In this document: piece after piece, positions 1 to 11,184 of the stretch | Layout of the letters: each line of letters opens with the position of its first letter | Numbering within the stretch: the stretch's first letter is position 1 | NCBI GenBank assembly: GCA_030844895.1 | Contig: CM061233.1 | Coordinates: 28,826,310-28,890,309 of the forward strand | DNA length: 64,000 nt | Direction of reading: 5' to 3' | Source of the DNA: Ambrosia x helenae | Taxonomy: Eukaryota; Streptophyta; Magnoliopsida; Asterales; Asteraceae | Position numbers and translations under genes: made by a program | The notes under the pieces: model-generated | Seen by the model: only the letters and a program-made list of their open reading frames with translations | What the model was told of the DNA's origin: nothing | Databases searched by the model: none

Positions 1-3000
1 GACCAGAAGCTCCACTGTCAATAATCCAAAGACTGCTCACAGGGCCAGCTGAAGCTCCCTGCACATAATAAGTAAAAAGATTAGAATTTTCGGGGGACCC
101 AAACCTGTTTGGTCTTGGGTCTTTGAACTTTGTGTTTCAAAGATTCTTTCTTACAATCAGATAGATTTGAATTGATCTTTTTCTGATCAATTAAATCTTT
201 TTCAGTTTCAACTTTGACATTCTCATTCACCTGTGAAGATGAAGCACCTTGTGAACCCTTTGGTGATCAATGTTGTTCCGAACGTTTCAAGATCCGGAGT
301 TGAGATTTTGGGGTCTCAACCGGTTTCTTTACTTCGTCTTTGAACGAAACTTTCTTGGTTACCTTCTCTGATTTAACAGAGACAGGTCCAACTGTTGGTT
401 TGACAGCAGGTTTGTTTCTTGTCAACAGTTGTGTTCACCATCGGTTTCTTAAGGGATTTTTCAGTTGCTATCCGGTTACGACGATCATATGTCATCGAAC
501 GATTATCCCTTCTTTAATTAAAATGATTTTGATTATAAAAATGTGGTTGTTGAGGGACAACACGTTGTTGTGGATAACATTGATTATCGACTGGACGTTG
601 ATAATTTTGCTTCACTTCCACCTCGTGCCTTTTGTGCCTAACATAAGGGCAGTGAGCAAGTAAATGCCCTCTCTCCCCACATTTATAACACACACGATAT
701 TCTTCAAAGTTATTCTTGGCGTTCGACTTAAAGTATGTGGTGACAGGATATTGGTCCTCTACACATTTCCTTCTAAGACTCTCAGGAGCTGGATCCAAAG
801 AGTAAGTCGGCTCAAGAAAACTGTTAGCCTTATTCTTTGGCTTGATGAATTCTGTGACATGAACTTTCGGTTCTTTAGGAATATCCAAGTAAATTCTTTC
901 TAAAACCTCTGGAGGTACATCATTTGTTCGCTCATGCTTTGGAAACCAAATGGTACTCTCCTGCCAAATCTTTTCAATCTTTGAATAATTGGCGAATTTG
1001 ATTGGATATTCCTCGTCAGACATTATCTTTTCGGATCCAATCATCCGATAGAAAATCTTGATGGGTTTGTCACAAGATTCATTTTTCTTTTCATTTTTCT
1101 TTTCAACAGGCTTAACTGATTGATTCTTTCTATGAGCGTTAGCCATGGGATGCACAATCTGAGATGGTGAAACAGGTTGGTTAGTGATTATGTGATTTTC
1201 ATTAGGAATATCACACACCTTCTCAGATTGATCATCCTCAGAATCAGAATCATCAGTTACAGCAACTACACCTTTATTGTTTAGTCCCAAAACTGGTCAA
1301 ACATCAGAATTTGGGTCTCCCACACTAGAAGTGTTCGACTCATTATCCGATGTCGATTCAGACTTGACTGAGCTCTCCGGTGTTATTGAATGTAGAGTAT
1401 GATTTTCAAATAACACTGGAGATGGGACGGCCTTGTAGTTTGCACTACTAGACTGTGAAGGCTCCTCTATTATATGATCGACAACATAAGCAATATGCTT
1501 ATAACTCTCAAGTTTCTTATTTACTTTTTCTGCAAAGCACTTGATGGTAGCCATTTCAAGTTTTGTGTTTTCTAAATCATTGATGTAATTATTTATGGCT
1601 AGTTATTTTAAAGATAAAGTCTTTTTCAGTTCTGAAACATCTTTCTTATAACCATCAAGCACTCTGTTAAACTCTCGTGCTTCTTTTTGATAGGATTGAC
1701 AGTTGATCTTAGCACTCTCAAGCTGAACCTTGAGTTGCTTATTATCCTCTGTCAATTTATCACAAGCATCACAATGTTTATCACAAATTGAATTTGATGT
1801 AGATTCAGTACTTACCTGTTTAGGAGGTTCTGTCATAGCCATCAGTGCAAAGTGTGCTTCCTTCCCAGTGAAAAACTTTGAATAATCAATCCTGGTACAG
1901 GCATCATCCACCATGCATGATTTGCGGGTCATCAAAAAATCAGCTTCAGCAAGCAATTGGTCAATATCATCATCCAGTGAGTTAACACTAGATTCAGAAT
2001 CAGATTCACTCTCCACATCAGAATAAGCTGAATCATACTGTTCTGGCACCTTAGTTACCAAATCAAGAATCAAACCAAATTTCTTCTCTCCACAATCATC
2101 ACTTTCTTCACTCAACTCTTCGATTTTCACTTCAGACAACTTCTCAGTCACTATCTCTTCTTCAACACATACCGGCTCATCCAGATCCATTTTCTGCGCA
2201 ACACATGCCACATTACCATGGTAATCTCCTCAACACCCAACTGCATACCCGTCCAATCAAAACCCTCGTCTTTCTGTATCACCAAGGCTTGGTTTTGATT
2301 ATTTGACTGGGTTTGTGTGTTTGGTGTAGAAATAGGAATGATTGTTCGGTTTGGATTTTGTTGTGTTTGATTTTGGTTCTGGTTTTGTGTTGTGGTTTGT
2401 CTAGGAGTGTTATTTTGTGAAGTATTTTGACGGTTCTGGTAGGTATTTTGTGGTTGAAAGCTTGAAATATTAGAGCTTTGGTAAGATACCTGGTTTTGGG
2501 TTTGACGGTTTTGGTAGTCGGTGTTAAAAGGATTTCTATTTCCCTGCTGTGCTAGCTGTGTGCATTCCCCTTTAAAGTGACCTTTCCCACCACAATTGAA
2601 GCATGTCACTTTGGCTTTGTTGAAGCCATATGTGGTGTTTGGGGAAGTAGAAAGATGAGTTCTTCCGGTCTTCTCAATGAATTCGGTAGCTCTCCTCATA
2701 ACACTAGCAAATGCCCACTGGATATCAATGAGCTCCATCTCTTCTTTATCAACCTGTGCGTAGTCCTCACTGGTCAAGTTATTGTTCCCAATTTGACTCG
2801 CAACCAGCCCGTTATAAGAAGCTACCATAGCTGAAACCAATGCTACATGTTGCTGTGCAATCTCAACAGTAACATTGTTCAAGTTCGAGGTTTCCAACAC
2901 GATTGAACTCTAAGTAGGTTGGGTTTGATTCATCTGAGTTTGGTTCACTTGAGGAATATAGGATTGTTGTTGAGGTTGGTTTAGATTAGCAGAATAACAA

Positions 3001-4062
3001 GCTGCTTGTTGCATAGGTGAGAATGGTGGTATGAAAGTTGTAGTAGGATATGATGGTGGGGTATAGGATGAAGTTTGTGCATGGTAATTGATAGGTGTTT
3101 TAGATGGTTCAACCTGTCTAGAAACGCACGCAATGTGTGGTGCAACATTTGAACTAGAACTTGAACCAGCAAGAGATGAAGATGCATTACCATGATATAA
3201 ATCCGGGTTCTGAGGAATTTGAGCTCTTTTTGCCTTCCTCTTTTCTTCCATCTCCTTGTTCTCAAGTTTCTGAATAAACTCATTGATAGTCCAGTATTGG
3301 TACGCATCCTTTTCCTTCAGTACCTCTATATGCTGATTCCAGTATGGTGGCAACGCATCAGCAAACTTGTCCACCAGCTCCGACATTGGTATGTTTATCT
3401 CATAGCTAGAAAGCTCGGTCAGTAAATGACAATACCTCGGAATCAGCTCCTTCAGCGTCTCATTCCCCATATAGCTGAAGTTCTCAAACTCTTTCCTTAG
3501 TTCTTCCATCCTTAACTTCCTTGTCTTCTCATTCCCATCATGCCGATTTCGTAACATGTCCCACAACTGTTTAGATGTAGTGCAAGACCCAAACTGATGT
3601 AAGAGATCAGTATTAATGGCCTGGGACAGTTGAGAAAATGCCTTCTTCTCAATAGCAAATTTCTTTTTCTCATCCTCAGCAAGGTTTTCCAACGGAATTG
3701 GCTCACCCGTGTTTTCTAGGATCGGAGCCACATAGCCCTTAGCAATCATTTGCCAAGCTTTCGTTCCCTCTAATCCCATTCCCTCAAGATGTATCTTGAA
3801 TTTGGTCTTCCATGTGTTGTAATCTATCATTTCCATAAGCTTTGGTGGATGGCTTCCACTACCCGACGATAAGTCTTGAATAAGAGTCGAGATAGCGTTG
3901 GTAGTGTGAGAATGAACAGCTGCTGCTACTCCCCAATAATCAGCCATCGGTTGTGGTTGTGGTTGTGCAACTTGTTGGGGGCATAGAGCTAGTCATCGCC
4001 ATGTAGTTAATCGGTTGAGATGGTTGACTAGACTTTTGAGCAGCCACCGACCAAGGATCCAT
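1..4062 (-). pseudogene. Degenerate copia gag / start of pol reading frame
   Basis: The likely start is the ATG at 4062-4060, in a CCATGG context. The frame is broken by an extra base in a G run near 3977-3981 and then reads a UBN2-type copia gag core (3947-2910). An in-frame TAG at 2910-2912 separates this from 2900-2151, which contains zinc knuckle CFNCGGKGHFKGEC at about 2603-2562. A frameshift near 2215-2240 leads to an acidic, Ser-rich segment (2211-1603), then single stops near 1603 and 1294-1296. A second knuckle, CYKCGERGHLLAHC, lies at about 690-649. Beyond 514 there are further stops and a frameshift before the protease motif at the window edge. Two knuckles separated by a long acidic linker are unusual for gag; the downstream part could be an added domain. 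Confidence 0.8.
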
Positions 4063-4733
4063 GGTTGTCTACTGTTGTGGTGTTGTAATAGGTCGTGGAG
4101 TTGTAGGAAAATTCCACATATCTATCTGAAAATGATTAAACACGAAACGATTAAAAAAATTATAACAGATTCTACGTTCGACCCTTTGTAATAATCGCGT
4201 GGTCGAATGTGAAAATCAAACCACGTTCGACCGTTTGGAAAAACTCGAATGCAGAAAATAACAAACTCCAATTCACTTTCGACCGTTTACACCCACGTTC
4301 GACCACTCGATTGGTCGAATGTACTCAATAAGGTCGAATGAACAATATCAGACTAAAACTTTCTAGGTTCGACCAACTAACACTCCACTTTCGACCAAAT
4401 AATCCCTGGTTCGACCAAATACTCTCACTTTCGACCAAATCTCCCTAGGTTTGACCCTTCATGTTTGAAAAAACAGTTATTCTTTGAAAATCAGTTATTT
4501 TGATCAAAATTTTCAAATGTTGATGAAATTTGATGATTTTAAGCAGGTTTTGCTTCGGATTGGATTTGGAACAAGTTTAACAAAGAGAATTATGAGTTTT
4601 ATCCATGAAAACAAGTTCAAATCAATCAATTTAACACCAAATTCAGTTTATCAATGAAAAACAGAAAGTTTTGATCAAAATTGGGTCCAAATCAGCTGTA
4701 ATATTATCAATTTGTGGTTGTTTGATCCAAATG
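4063..4733 (-). other. Untranslated leader of copia element 1 with GGTCGAA repeats
   Basis: This stretch of about 670 bp lies between primer binding site and gag start and has no coding signal. From about 4165 to 4450 the heptamer GGTCGAA or its complement TTCGACC recurs about a dozen times in both orientations. The same heptamer recurs about seven times in the adjoining LTR at 5045-5205. Confidence 0.6.
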
Positions 4734-4745
4734 GCTCTGATACCA
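4734..4745 (-). promoter_or_regulatory. tRNA primer binding site of copia element 1
   Basis: Read on the - strand this is TGGTATCAGAGC, the standard plant primer binding site complementary to the 3' end of initiator methionine tRNA. It lies three bases after the inner end of the LTR at 4749. This fixes the element on the - strand and the LTR boundary. Confidence 0.9.
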
Positions 4746-4748
4746 CTT

Positions 4749-5212
4749 TGTATGCGCGTAGGATCGTCTAAACAACAAAGATAATGATCAAACAAGTTCA
4801 ATTCAGGTGCGGAATCCCTAAATTGATCACAAAATGATAATAAAACTAGCAAAACACAGAAATCATCATAAACATCTTTAATTCATTCACTTTGATAAAG
4901 GATTACACTTGAAATCACAGTTTATAATGATTAAAAGACTTTTACAGACTCAATAATAAACCTAGGGAAAACACACACAGGGAGGGAAAACAAAATGTCA
5001 AAAGTTACAATTCAAAAATCAACTTGACCTTATATAGGCCTGCACATTCGCCCATTTGTGTTGGTCGAATGTGCAGGTTCGACCATTCGTTATGGTCGAA
5101 CCAAAACATTACATAATCTAAGTTCTACCTTCGACCTCCCTGTGTACCTTCGACCCTGCAATTCCACCTTCGACCGTTCTAAAATCTTCCTTCGACCGTT
5201 CGACTGTGAACA
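4749..5212 (-). repeat. 5' LTR of copia element 1
   Basis: It is 464 bp and has TGT...ACA ends on both strands (TGTATGCG at 4749, ACA at 5212). The inner boundary is fixed by the primer binding site. A TATA box is read on - as TATATAA at 5036-5030. The outer boundary is inferred from the TG...CA rule and from the copia pol reading frame that begins immediately to the right. Confidence 0.65.
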
Positions 5213-5217
5213 AAACT

Positions 5218-8200
5218 TTTGTAATCCGCAATCCAATAGCATTAGTCGCAATATATGCATCTACATGGCTGGTAGGGTGGTTTGTGCTTCTGCCATCAGT
5301 CATAATGTTTATTGTTTCAATAGTTCTAATGGCAGTTTGTTAGGGATAGGATGGATTATTGACTCAGGTGCTAATGAGCACATGGTTAAAGATGATACTG
5401 GTGTTTTTTATTACATTGATGTGTCTGATTTAAATATTAAGATTAAACACCCTAATGGTACTTTTGCTCTTGTAACCAAAATAGTAAAGCTAAAACTAGC
5501 TGAAAACCTGATTTTGCAAGATGTGCTTGTAGTACGTGAGTATGCTATAAATCTGTTGTCTGACTACAAACTTGCTAGGGACAATAAGGTGTTTGTTGGT
5601 TTTGATGAGGAGAAGTGTTATTTGCAGGACCGGTCAACCAGGAAAACCCTGGTGACTGGTAGTCAAACAAATGGTTTTTATATGTGTGGGAACTCTTCCT
5701 TGTTATCTGCTGTTTGCTGCAATAGTGTCTCTGGATTCAATTTGTGGCATGCTAGGTTAGGTCACCCCTCTAGTCATGTCTTTAAATACTTAAACATTGA
5801 TGCTGACATTAAGCCTTCTAGCAGTCATGATCCCTGTGATGTCTGTCAAAGGGCTAAACAACACAGGGATCCCTTTCCTCTGAGTGAACATAAGGCTACA
5901 CATCTAGGGCAGCTTGTGCATCTGGATGTGTGGGGTCCTTATAAAGTAGCTGATAGGAAAGGAAATAGATTCTTTTAACAATTGTTGATGACTTTTCTAG
6001 AACTGTGTGGGTGTGTTTGATGAAACATAAATCTGAAGTTTTTGAAAACATAAAAGATTTTGTGAATTTGATCATGACTCAGTTTAAGCAAACAGTCAAA
6101 ACTTTTCAAAGTGATAATGGAACTGAATTTATCAACTCACAAATGAATGTTTTTGTAAAAACAATGGAATTATTCATCAAACCACATGTGTTCATACACC
6201 ACAACAAAATGGTGTTGTGGAAAGGAAGCATAGACACTTGTTAAATGTTGCTAGAGCTTTGTTATTTGAAAGCAATGTCCGTATTAAGTTCTGGTCTGAA
6301 TGTGTATTAACTGCTGCATATTTGATTAATAGGACTCCATCCTCTGTGCTTAATGGGAAGACTCCTTATGAGAAAATGTTTGGTTTTAAACCCTTTCTTG
6401 AACATCTTAAAGTTTTTGGTTGTCTGTGTTTTTCAACTGTGTTAAATAATTCTAATAAGCTTGATAGCAGGGTTGAGAAGTGTATCCTTCTTGGATATTC
6501 CAATGAGAAAAAAGGATACAAGCTTCTTAGTCTTGAAAGTAAAGCTGTCTTCTTTTATAGAGATGTTAAGTTCTTGGAATCTTACTTTCCTTTTAAGGAA
6601 AGCAATGTTTTGAAGAATTTTGACACCTTTTCTAGCTCAGAAGTTAACACTCTGAATTTTTTGATCATTTTGAAAACACAGAAAGCTCAAGTGACTTAGA
6701 GATGAATGATCCCGATGATGATAGAAAGGGAAATAGTAATAGGGAGTTTAGAACACACGGGTCTCAACAATCTGATAACTCAGATAAGGCTGATGGCTTG
6801 GCTGATTCACAGCAGCCAACCATGTCTGATGTATCATTAGATAGGACCGAGGGTGTGAGTATATACCATGATTTAAGATCTCAATATGAGGGGGACTCCC
6901 TAAATCCTAGTGATGCTTTTACTCCTAGAAGGTCTTCTAGAACCACAAGTTTACCAAAAAAAATTTAGTGACTATGTTGTAGATGGCAAGGTTAAGTATG
7001 GGATTGAAAAAGTTGTTAACTTTTCTCATCTCTCTAGTGATTGTAAGTGTTTTACAGCCTCTCTTGATAAGAGTAGTGAACCCAAGTCTTACTATGAGGC
7101 TATTAAGGATCCCAACTGGATCCAAGCCATGAATGATGAGCTAAGTGCTCTTTATAGTAATGACACTTAGGAGATTTGTGATCTGCCTAAAGGTAGACAC
7201 AAAGTAGGCTGCAAGTGGATCTTTAAGATCAAATATAAATCTAATGGAGAGATTGAGATGTATAAAGTCAGATTAGTGACTAAGGGGTTCAGTCAGAAAG
7301 AAGGTCTTGACTATGAGGAGACCTTCTCCCCTGTTGTAAAACTTATTACTGATAGATGTGTCTTAAGTCTGGCTGTTAACATCAGTTGGAGTATTTTCCA
7401 GCTGGATGTTAACAATGCTTTTTTATATGGAGAACTTAATGAAGACATTTATATGTCTTTGCCTGATGGGTTGTCTAATTGTTCTTCTTATAAGGTGTGC
7501 AAGTTAAAAAAAATCCTTATATAGTATTAAACAGGCTCCTAGGATGTGGAATAAGAAATTGGTTGATGCTCTTGTTGAGTTTGGGTTTGTTCAGAGTTGT
7601 TGTGATTATTCTATGTTCATTAAGAGAAACAAGTCTGTGTTTATTGTTGTCCTTGTATATGTAGATGACATTATCTTAACTGGTAACTCTGTTGAAGAAA
7701 TAAACTTAGTTAAAACATTGTTTAAATCTAAGTTTCAAATAAAGGACTTAGGTGATCTTAAATATTTTTTAGGAATAGAAGTTACCAAACAAAGTGATGG
7801 TTTATGTCTTTCTCAAAGGAAATATTGTACAGACTTGTTATTTGAATATGGTATGCTTGGGTGTAAACCTGTCACTACTCCTCTTGAACAGAATCATGTG
7901 TTAACTCACATTGTTGCTGATAACAACAAAGTATTGCATAATATCACAAGTTATCAGCAACTGGTGGGAAAACTCATCTATCTGTCCCACACTAGACCTG
8001 ACATATCATACTCTGTGCACTATTTGAGTCAGTACATGCATTCTCCCACTGAGGGGCATTGGAAAATTGCTTTTAGGCTTCTAAGATACTTGAAGTCTTC
8101 TCCTGGAAAGGGAATTTTGTTTAAAAAAGGAAATTCCCTGAGTCTGACAGCTTTTGCTGATTCAGACTGGGGAAAGTGTATTGAGACCAAAAGGTCTGTT

Positions 8201-8634
8201 ACTGGGTATTGTATGTTTTTAGGTGACAGTCTTATCACCTGGAAAAGCAAGAAGCAGTCAACTGTAGCAAGATCTTCTGCTGAGGCAGAACATCATGCTA
8301 TGGTTGCTGCTACTTGTGAAATAATTTAGGTAAAAAACCTGTTGTCTGAGTTGAATATTGACATTGAATTACCTGTCAAGCTTCACTGTGATAGCTCTGC
8401 TGCTATCTCCATTGCAGCTAACCCTGTTTTCTTTGACAAAACCAAGCATTTTGGCCTGGACATGTTCTTTTTAAGAGAACAAATCTCTAAATGGGTAATA
8501 AAAAACCGTTAAAGTTGATTCAAATAATCAACTGGCTGATATCTTTACAAAGGGGCTGGGTACTAGTAGTCATTTTAAAATTTGTGAAGGTATCAACATG
8601 TTTGTATCATACAAGAAATAAAATTGAGAGGGGG
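5218..8634 (+). pseudogene. Broken copia pol polyprotein (PR-INT-RT-RH)
   Basis: The protease motif is IIDSGANEHM, with DSG at 5361-5369. The integrase begins with the H/C zinc finger LWHARLGHP...CDVCQRAKQ at about 5741-5870. Its first catalytic Asp is in LDVWGP near 5925, the second in FQSDNGTEF near 6110, and the Glu in ERKHRHLLN near 6220. Reverse transcriptase runs from about 7080, with YVDD at 7658-7669. RNase H follows, with ADSDWG near 8160 and RSSAEAEHHA near 8270. The frame is broken at 5976, about 6217-6244, 6699, 6966, 7168, 7522 and 8327. Domain order and the YVDD motif place it in Ty1/copia; the lineage was not determined. Confidence 0.88.
8624..8634 (+). promoter_or_regulatory. 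Polypurine tract of copia element 2
   Basis: A purine run TTGAGAGGGGG lies directly before the TGTTAA that opens the 3' LTR. It is the expected plus-strand priming site of an LTR retrotransposon. Confidence 0.8.
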
Positions 8635-9294
8635 TGTTAAAAATATAATATTTTTATTAACAATTTTATTTCTTTTTATACATTTTATAAAAAAGTTTTT
8701 ATACATTTTATAAAATATTTTGCATAAGTGTTTTGCAGGTGGGCTTGGTGTGCTTAGAGGGCTTGGATTGCTTTGGATTGCTTCTGGGCCTATCTCGTGT
8801 TCCTGGGCCCATCAGTTGAGGGATCCTGCTTGTGGTCTGCATAGTGTAGCCCAGTTTGGGCCTTGTCCACGTCATCGATCCCCAAGCCTATTTCAGATGC
8901 TGAATGGACGGTTAGGTTGCTTGTGTGGTGTGTTTCTTTGGCTTCATCGTGTGGGTGTGGTTGCCTCGGGTGTGTTTCCTCCCGAGGCTCATCTCTGGCT
9001 ATAAAAGCCTTTGGCCTGCTCTCTTGTTCAAGATTTTGATCCTCTTTTTTATTTTACACTATCTGAAAATTGTCTCTCTCTATCACACAGTTTTTAGGGT
9101 TTGTGTTATTCAGATCATCTTGATCTGATAACTTATGCATCTCTGGTTGTTTGTGATTGATTATCTTGTGATAATCATTGAGTGATCTTTGAGAGTTGTA
9201 GTGAAGTTTATTGTGTATTTTGTTTTAGTCACAGATTTGTAAACTGTGTTTGATTCTTGAGAATAAAGTGAAATCTGTGTCGACTATTTTGACA
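8635..9294 (+). repeat. 3' LTR of copia element 2
   Basis: It is 660 bp from TGTTAAAAATA to TTTTGACA. It starts right after the polypurine tract and carries a TATAAAAG promoter box at 9000-9007. The right boundary is set by the CA end only, as there is no second LTR in the window to compare. Confidence 0.7.
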
Positions 9295-9883
9295 GTTTCT
9301 GAGTTTTATTTAGTAGGGGAATAGAAAGGAATTGGAAGGAATGAAGGAAAAAGTATGTTCCAGAGTTTAAGGAATGGAAGAGGAGGGAAAATAGCGAGGG
9401 TTTTTAGGCATAAATCTTGTTTTTCCAATTTGAAAAGAACACGAGAGAAAGGAAGGGGAGGAAGATAAGGAGGGATTCATTTATTTTCCCCTCTTAAATG
9501 AAACTCTAGAACAGAGTGTTAGTCATCTGCCATCATAATAAACGCTACTAATCGAATTGCGGACCCGATCTATGCACCCCCTTGCTTCATAAACAAGTCA
9601 TGTAGTGGGCTTGGGCCGTATTGTGGGCCACAACTTAATGGGTTACATTACAACCAATTTCCGGCCTTCCATACATGTATTTACAGTGTTTCGTTTCTTA
9701 ACTTTTATAAAAATAATAAAATAATAATAATAATAACACATTTCAGAACACAAAAATATAAAATACAACTTGTATTAAATTTCTTAGCGCCCAACAGAAT
9801 ACCCAAATCCCACCACCAATTAGGGTTTACATCAATCCAATTCACTGTAAATGCACCAATTCTAACCGCTAATCGGATCATCC
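9295..9883 (+). promoter_or_regulatory. Upstream region of the ubinuclein gene
   Basis: This holds purine-rich, non-coding DNA followed by the presumed promoter and 5' UTR. A TATAAAAA sequence at 9706-9713, about 180 bp before the start codon, is a plausible TATA box. There is no further evidence for the transcription start. Confidence 0.3.
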
Positions 9884-11144
9884 ATGAACGACGGCGGAAG
9901 CAGCAGCGGCGTTGGTACGACGGCGGCGGCAGCGTCGTCGTCGTCGACATTATTAAGCGGTGGAGGACGGTTGAGGTTTGAGGTTGAGCTGAAGCCAGGA
10001 GAGACGACAATTGTGTCGTGGAAGAAGCTTATGAAAGACGCTAATAAAGCGGCGAAGAAGGATGATGTTGTTGTTGTTGATGGACTGGTTGCTCCTGTAT
10101 CTGGTTCTGGTTCTGATTCTGTTTCTGCTGCTGCTCCTCCTCCTCCTCCGGCTGTTTCGGTTCCGGTTGCGATTAATCCGGCACTTGATTCTCGTGTTGC
10201 GCCTGTTTCGGTAGTGGTTTATGTGATTTTTGTTGTGGTTTGGATTGAATTGATTGAATTGTTGTGTGTGGTTTGGAATTTGTATAAGCTAGGGTTTTGA
10301 TTTGGGGTAAAAAGTAGGGATTTTGTTGGAAGTTAAGTGGAATTTTGAAATTGTGTGGTTTTGTGTTGTGTAAGCTAAATTGGGCACTCAATTTTTGTGT
10401 TGCGCTTGGTTCGGTAGCGTTTGTTTGGATTTTGTTGTGTTTTGAGATGAATTGTTGTGTGGTTTGGAATTGCATAAGCTAGGGTTTGGATTTAGGGTAA
10501 AAAGTAGTGGAATTTTGAAATTGTGTGCTTTTGTTGTTTTAAATTACCTTTTTATGTATATTTTTTTAATCTGTGAATGCTTACTGATATGATTATTGAG
10601 TTGGTAGTTATGATTCATCTGTTTGTTCTGGTTCCAGTTGCCTCTAACCCGGCACTTGATTTTTGTATTGCACCTTTTGTGTGGATTTTGTTGTGTTTTA
10701 GATTGAATTGTTGTATGTGGTTTGGATTTGGGGTAAAAAGTAGGGTTTCTGTTGGAAGTTGAATGGAATTTTGAAATTGTGTGTCTTTGTTGTGTAACCT
10801 GGGGTTTTGATTTTTGATGAGTGCTTGTTATTGCTGAAAGGATCTTGCAGTGGGTAGGTTAGGTTTTTACATGAGAATGCTTTACTGATATTATTATTGA
10901 ACTTCAAGCTCTGTTTGTTAAGGGTGGTGGGAGGGAATTGGGGTAAAAAGTAGGGTTTCTATTGGAAGTAAAGGGAATATTAAAATTGTGTGATTTAGTT
11001 GTTACATATTCTAGGGTTTTGATGAGTACTTATTATTGCTGAAAGGATCTTGTAGTAGGTTGCCTTTTTTACCTGAGAATGGTTAGTTTCTGATGTTAAG
11101 TATGGTTTGAATTACTCACTGCTAATATTCTTGTAGTTCTGTTG

Positions 11145-11184
<40 letters not shown>

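Larger units (their letters stand above)
1..5212 (-). mobile_element. Ty1/copia LTR retrotransposon 1, 5' part (5' LTR, leader, gag, start of protease)
   Basis: This is a - strand element that runs off the left edge. Read from high to low coordinates it has a 5' LTR (4749-5212), an initiator-Met primer binding site, a long leader, a gag region with two CCHC zinc knuckles, and the beginning of the aspartic protease (motif WIIDSGAS, read on - at about 1-25). The remaining pol and the 3' LTR lie outside the window. Its right end abuts pol sequence of a + strand copia element at about 5218, so it probably inserted into that element; the five bases AAACT at 5213-5217 are the candidate target duplication, but the matching left copy is out of view. 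Several stop codons and frameshifts show that it is inactive. Confidence 0.85.
5218..9294 (+). mobile_element. Ty1/copia LTR retrotransposon 2, 3' part (pol and 3' LTR)
   Basis: The + strand domain order is protease, integrase, reverse transcriptase, RNase H, polypurine tract, 3' LTR, which is diagnostic of Ty1/copia. The 5' LTR and gag are not in the window; they probably lie left of element 1, which interrupts this element at about 5218. Several frameshifts and stops make it inactive. Confidence 0.85.

Noticed and set aside
9320..9540. Similarity between the ubinuclein upstream region and 13560-13665
   Set aside because: Only short, low-complexity blocks match; not enough to call a shared repeat.
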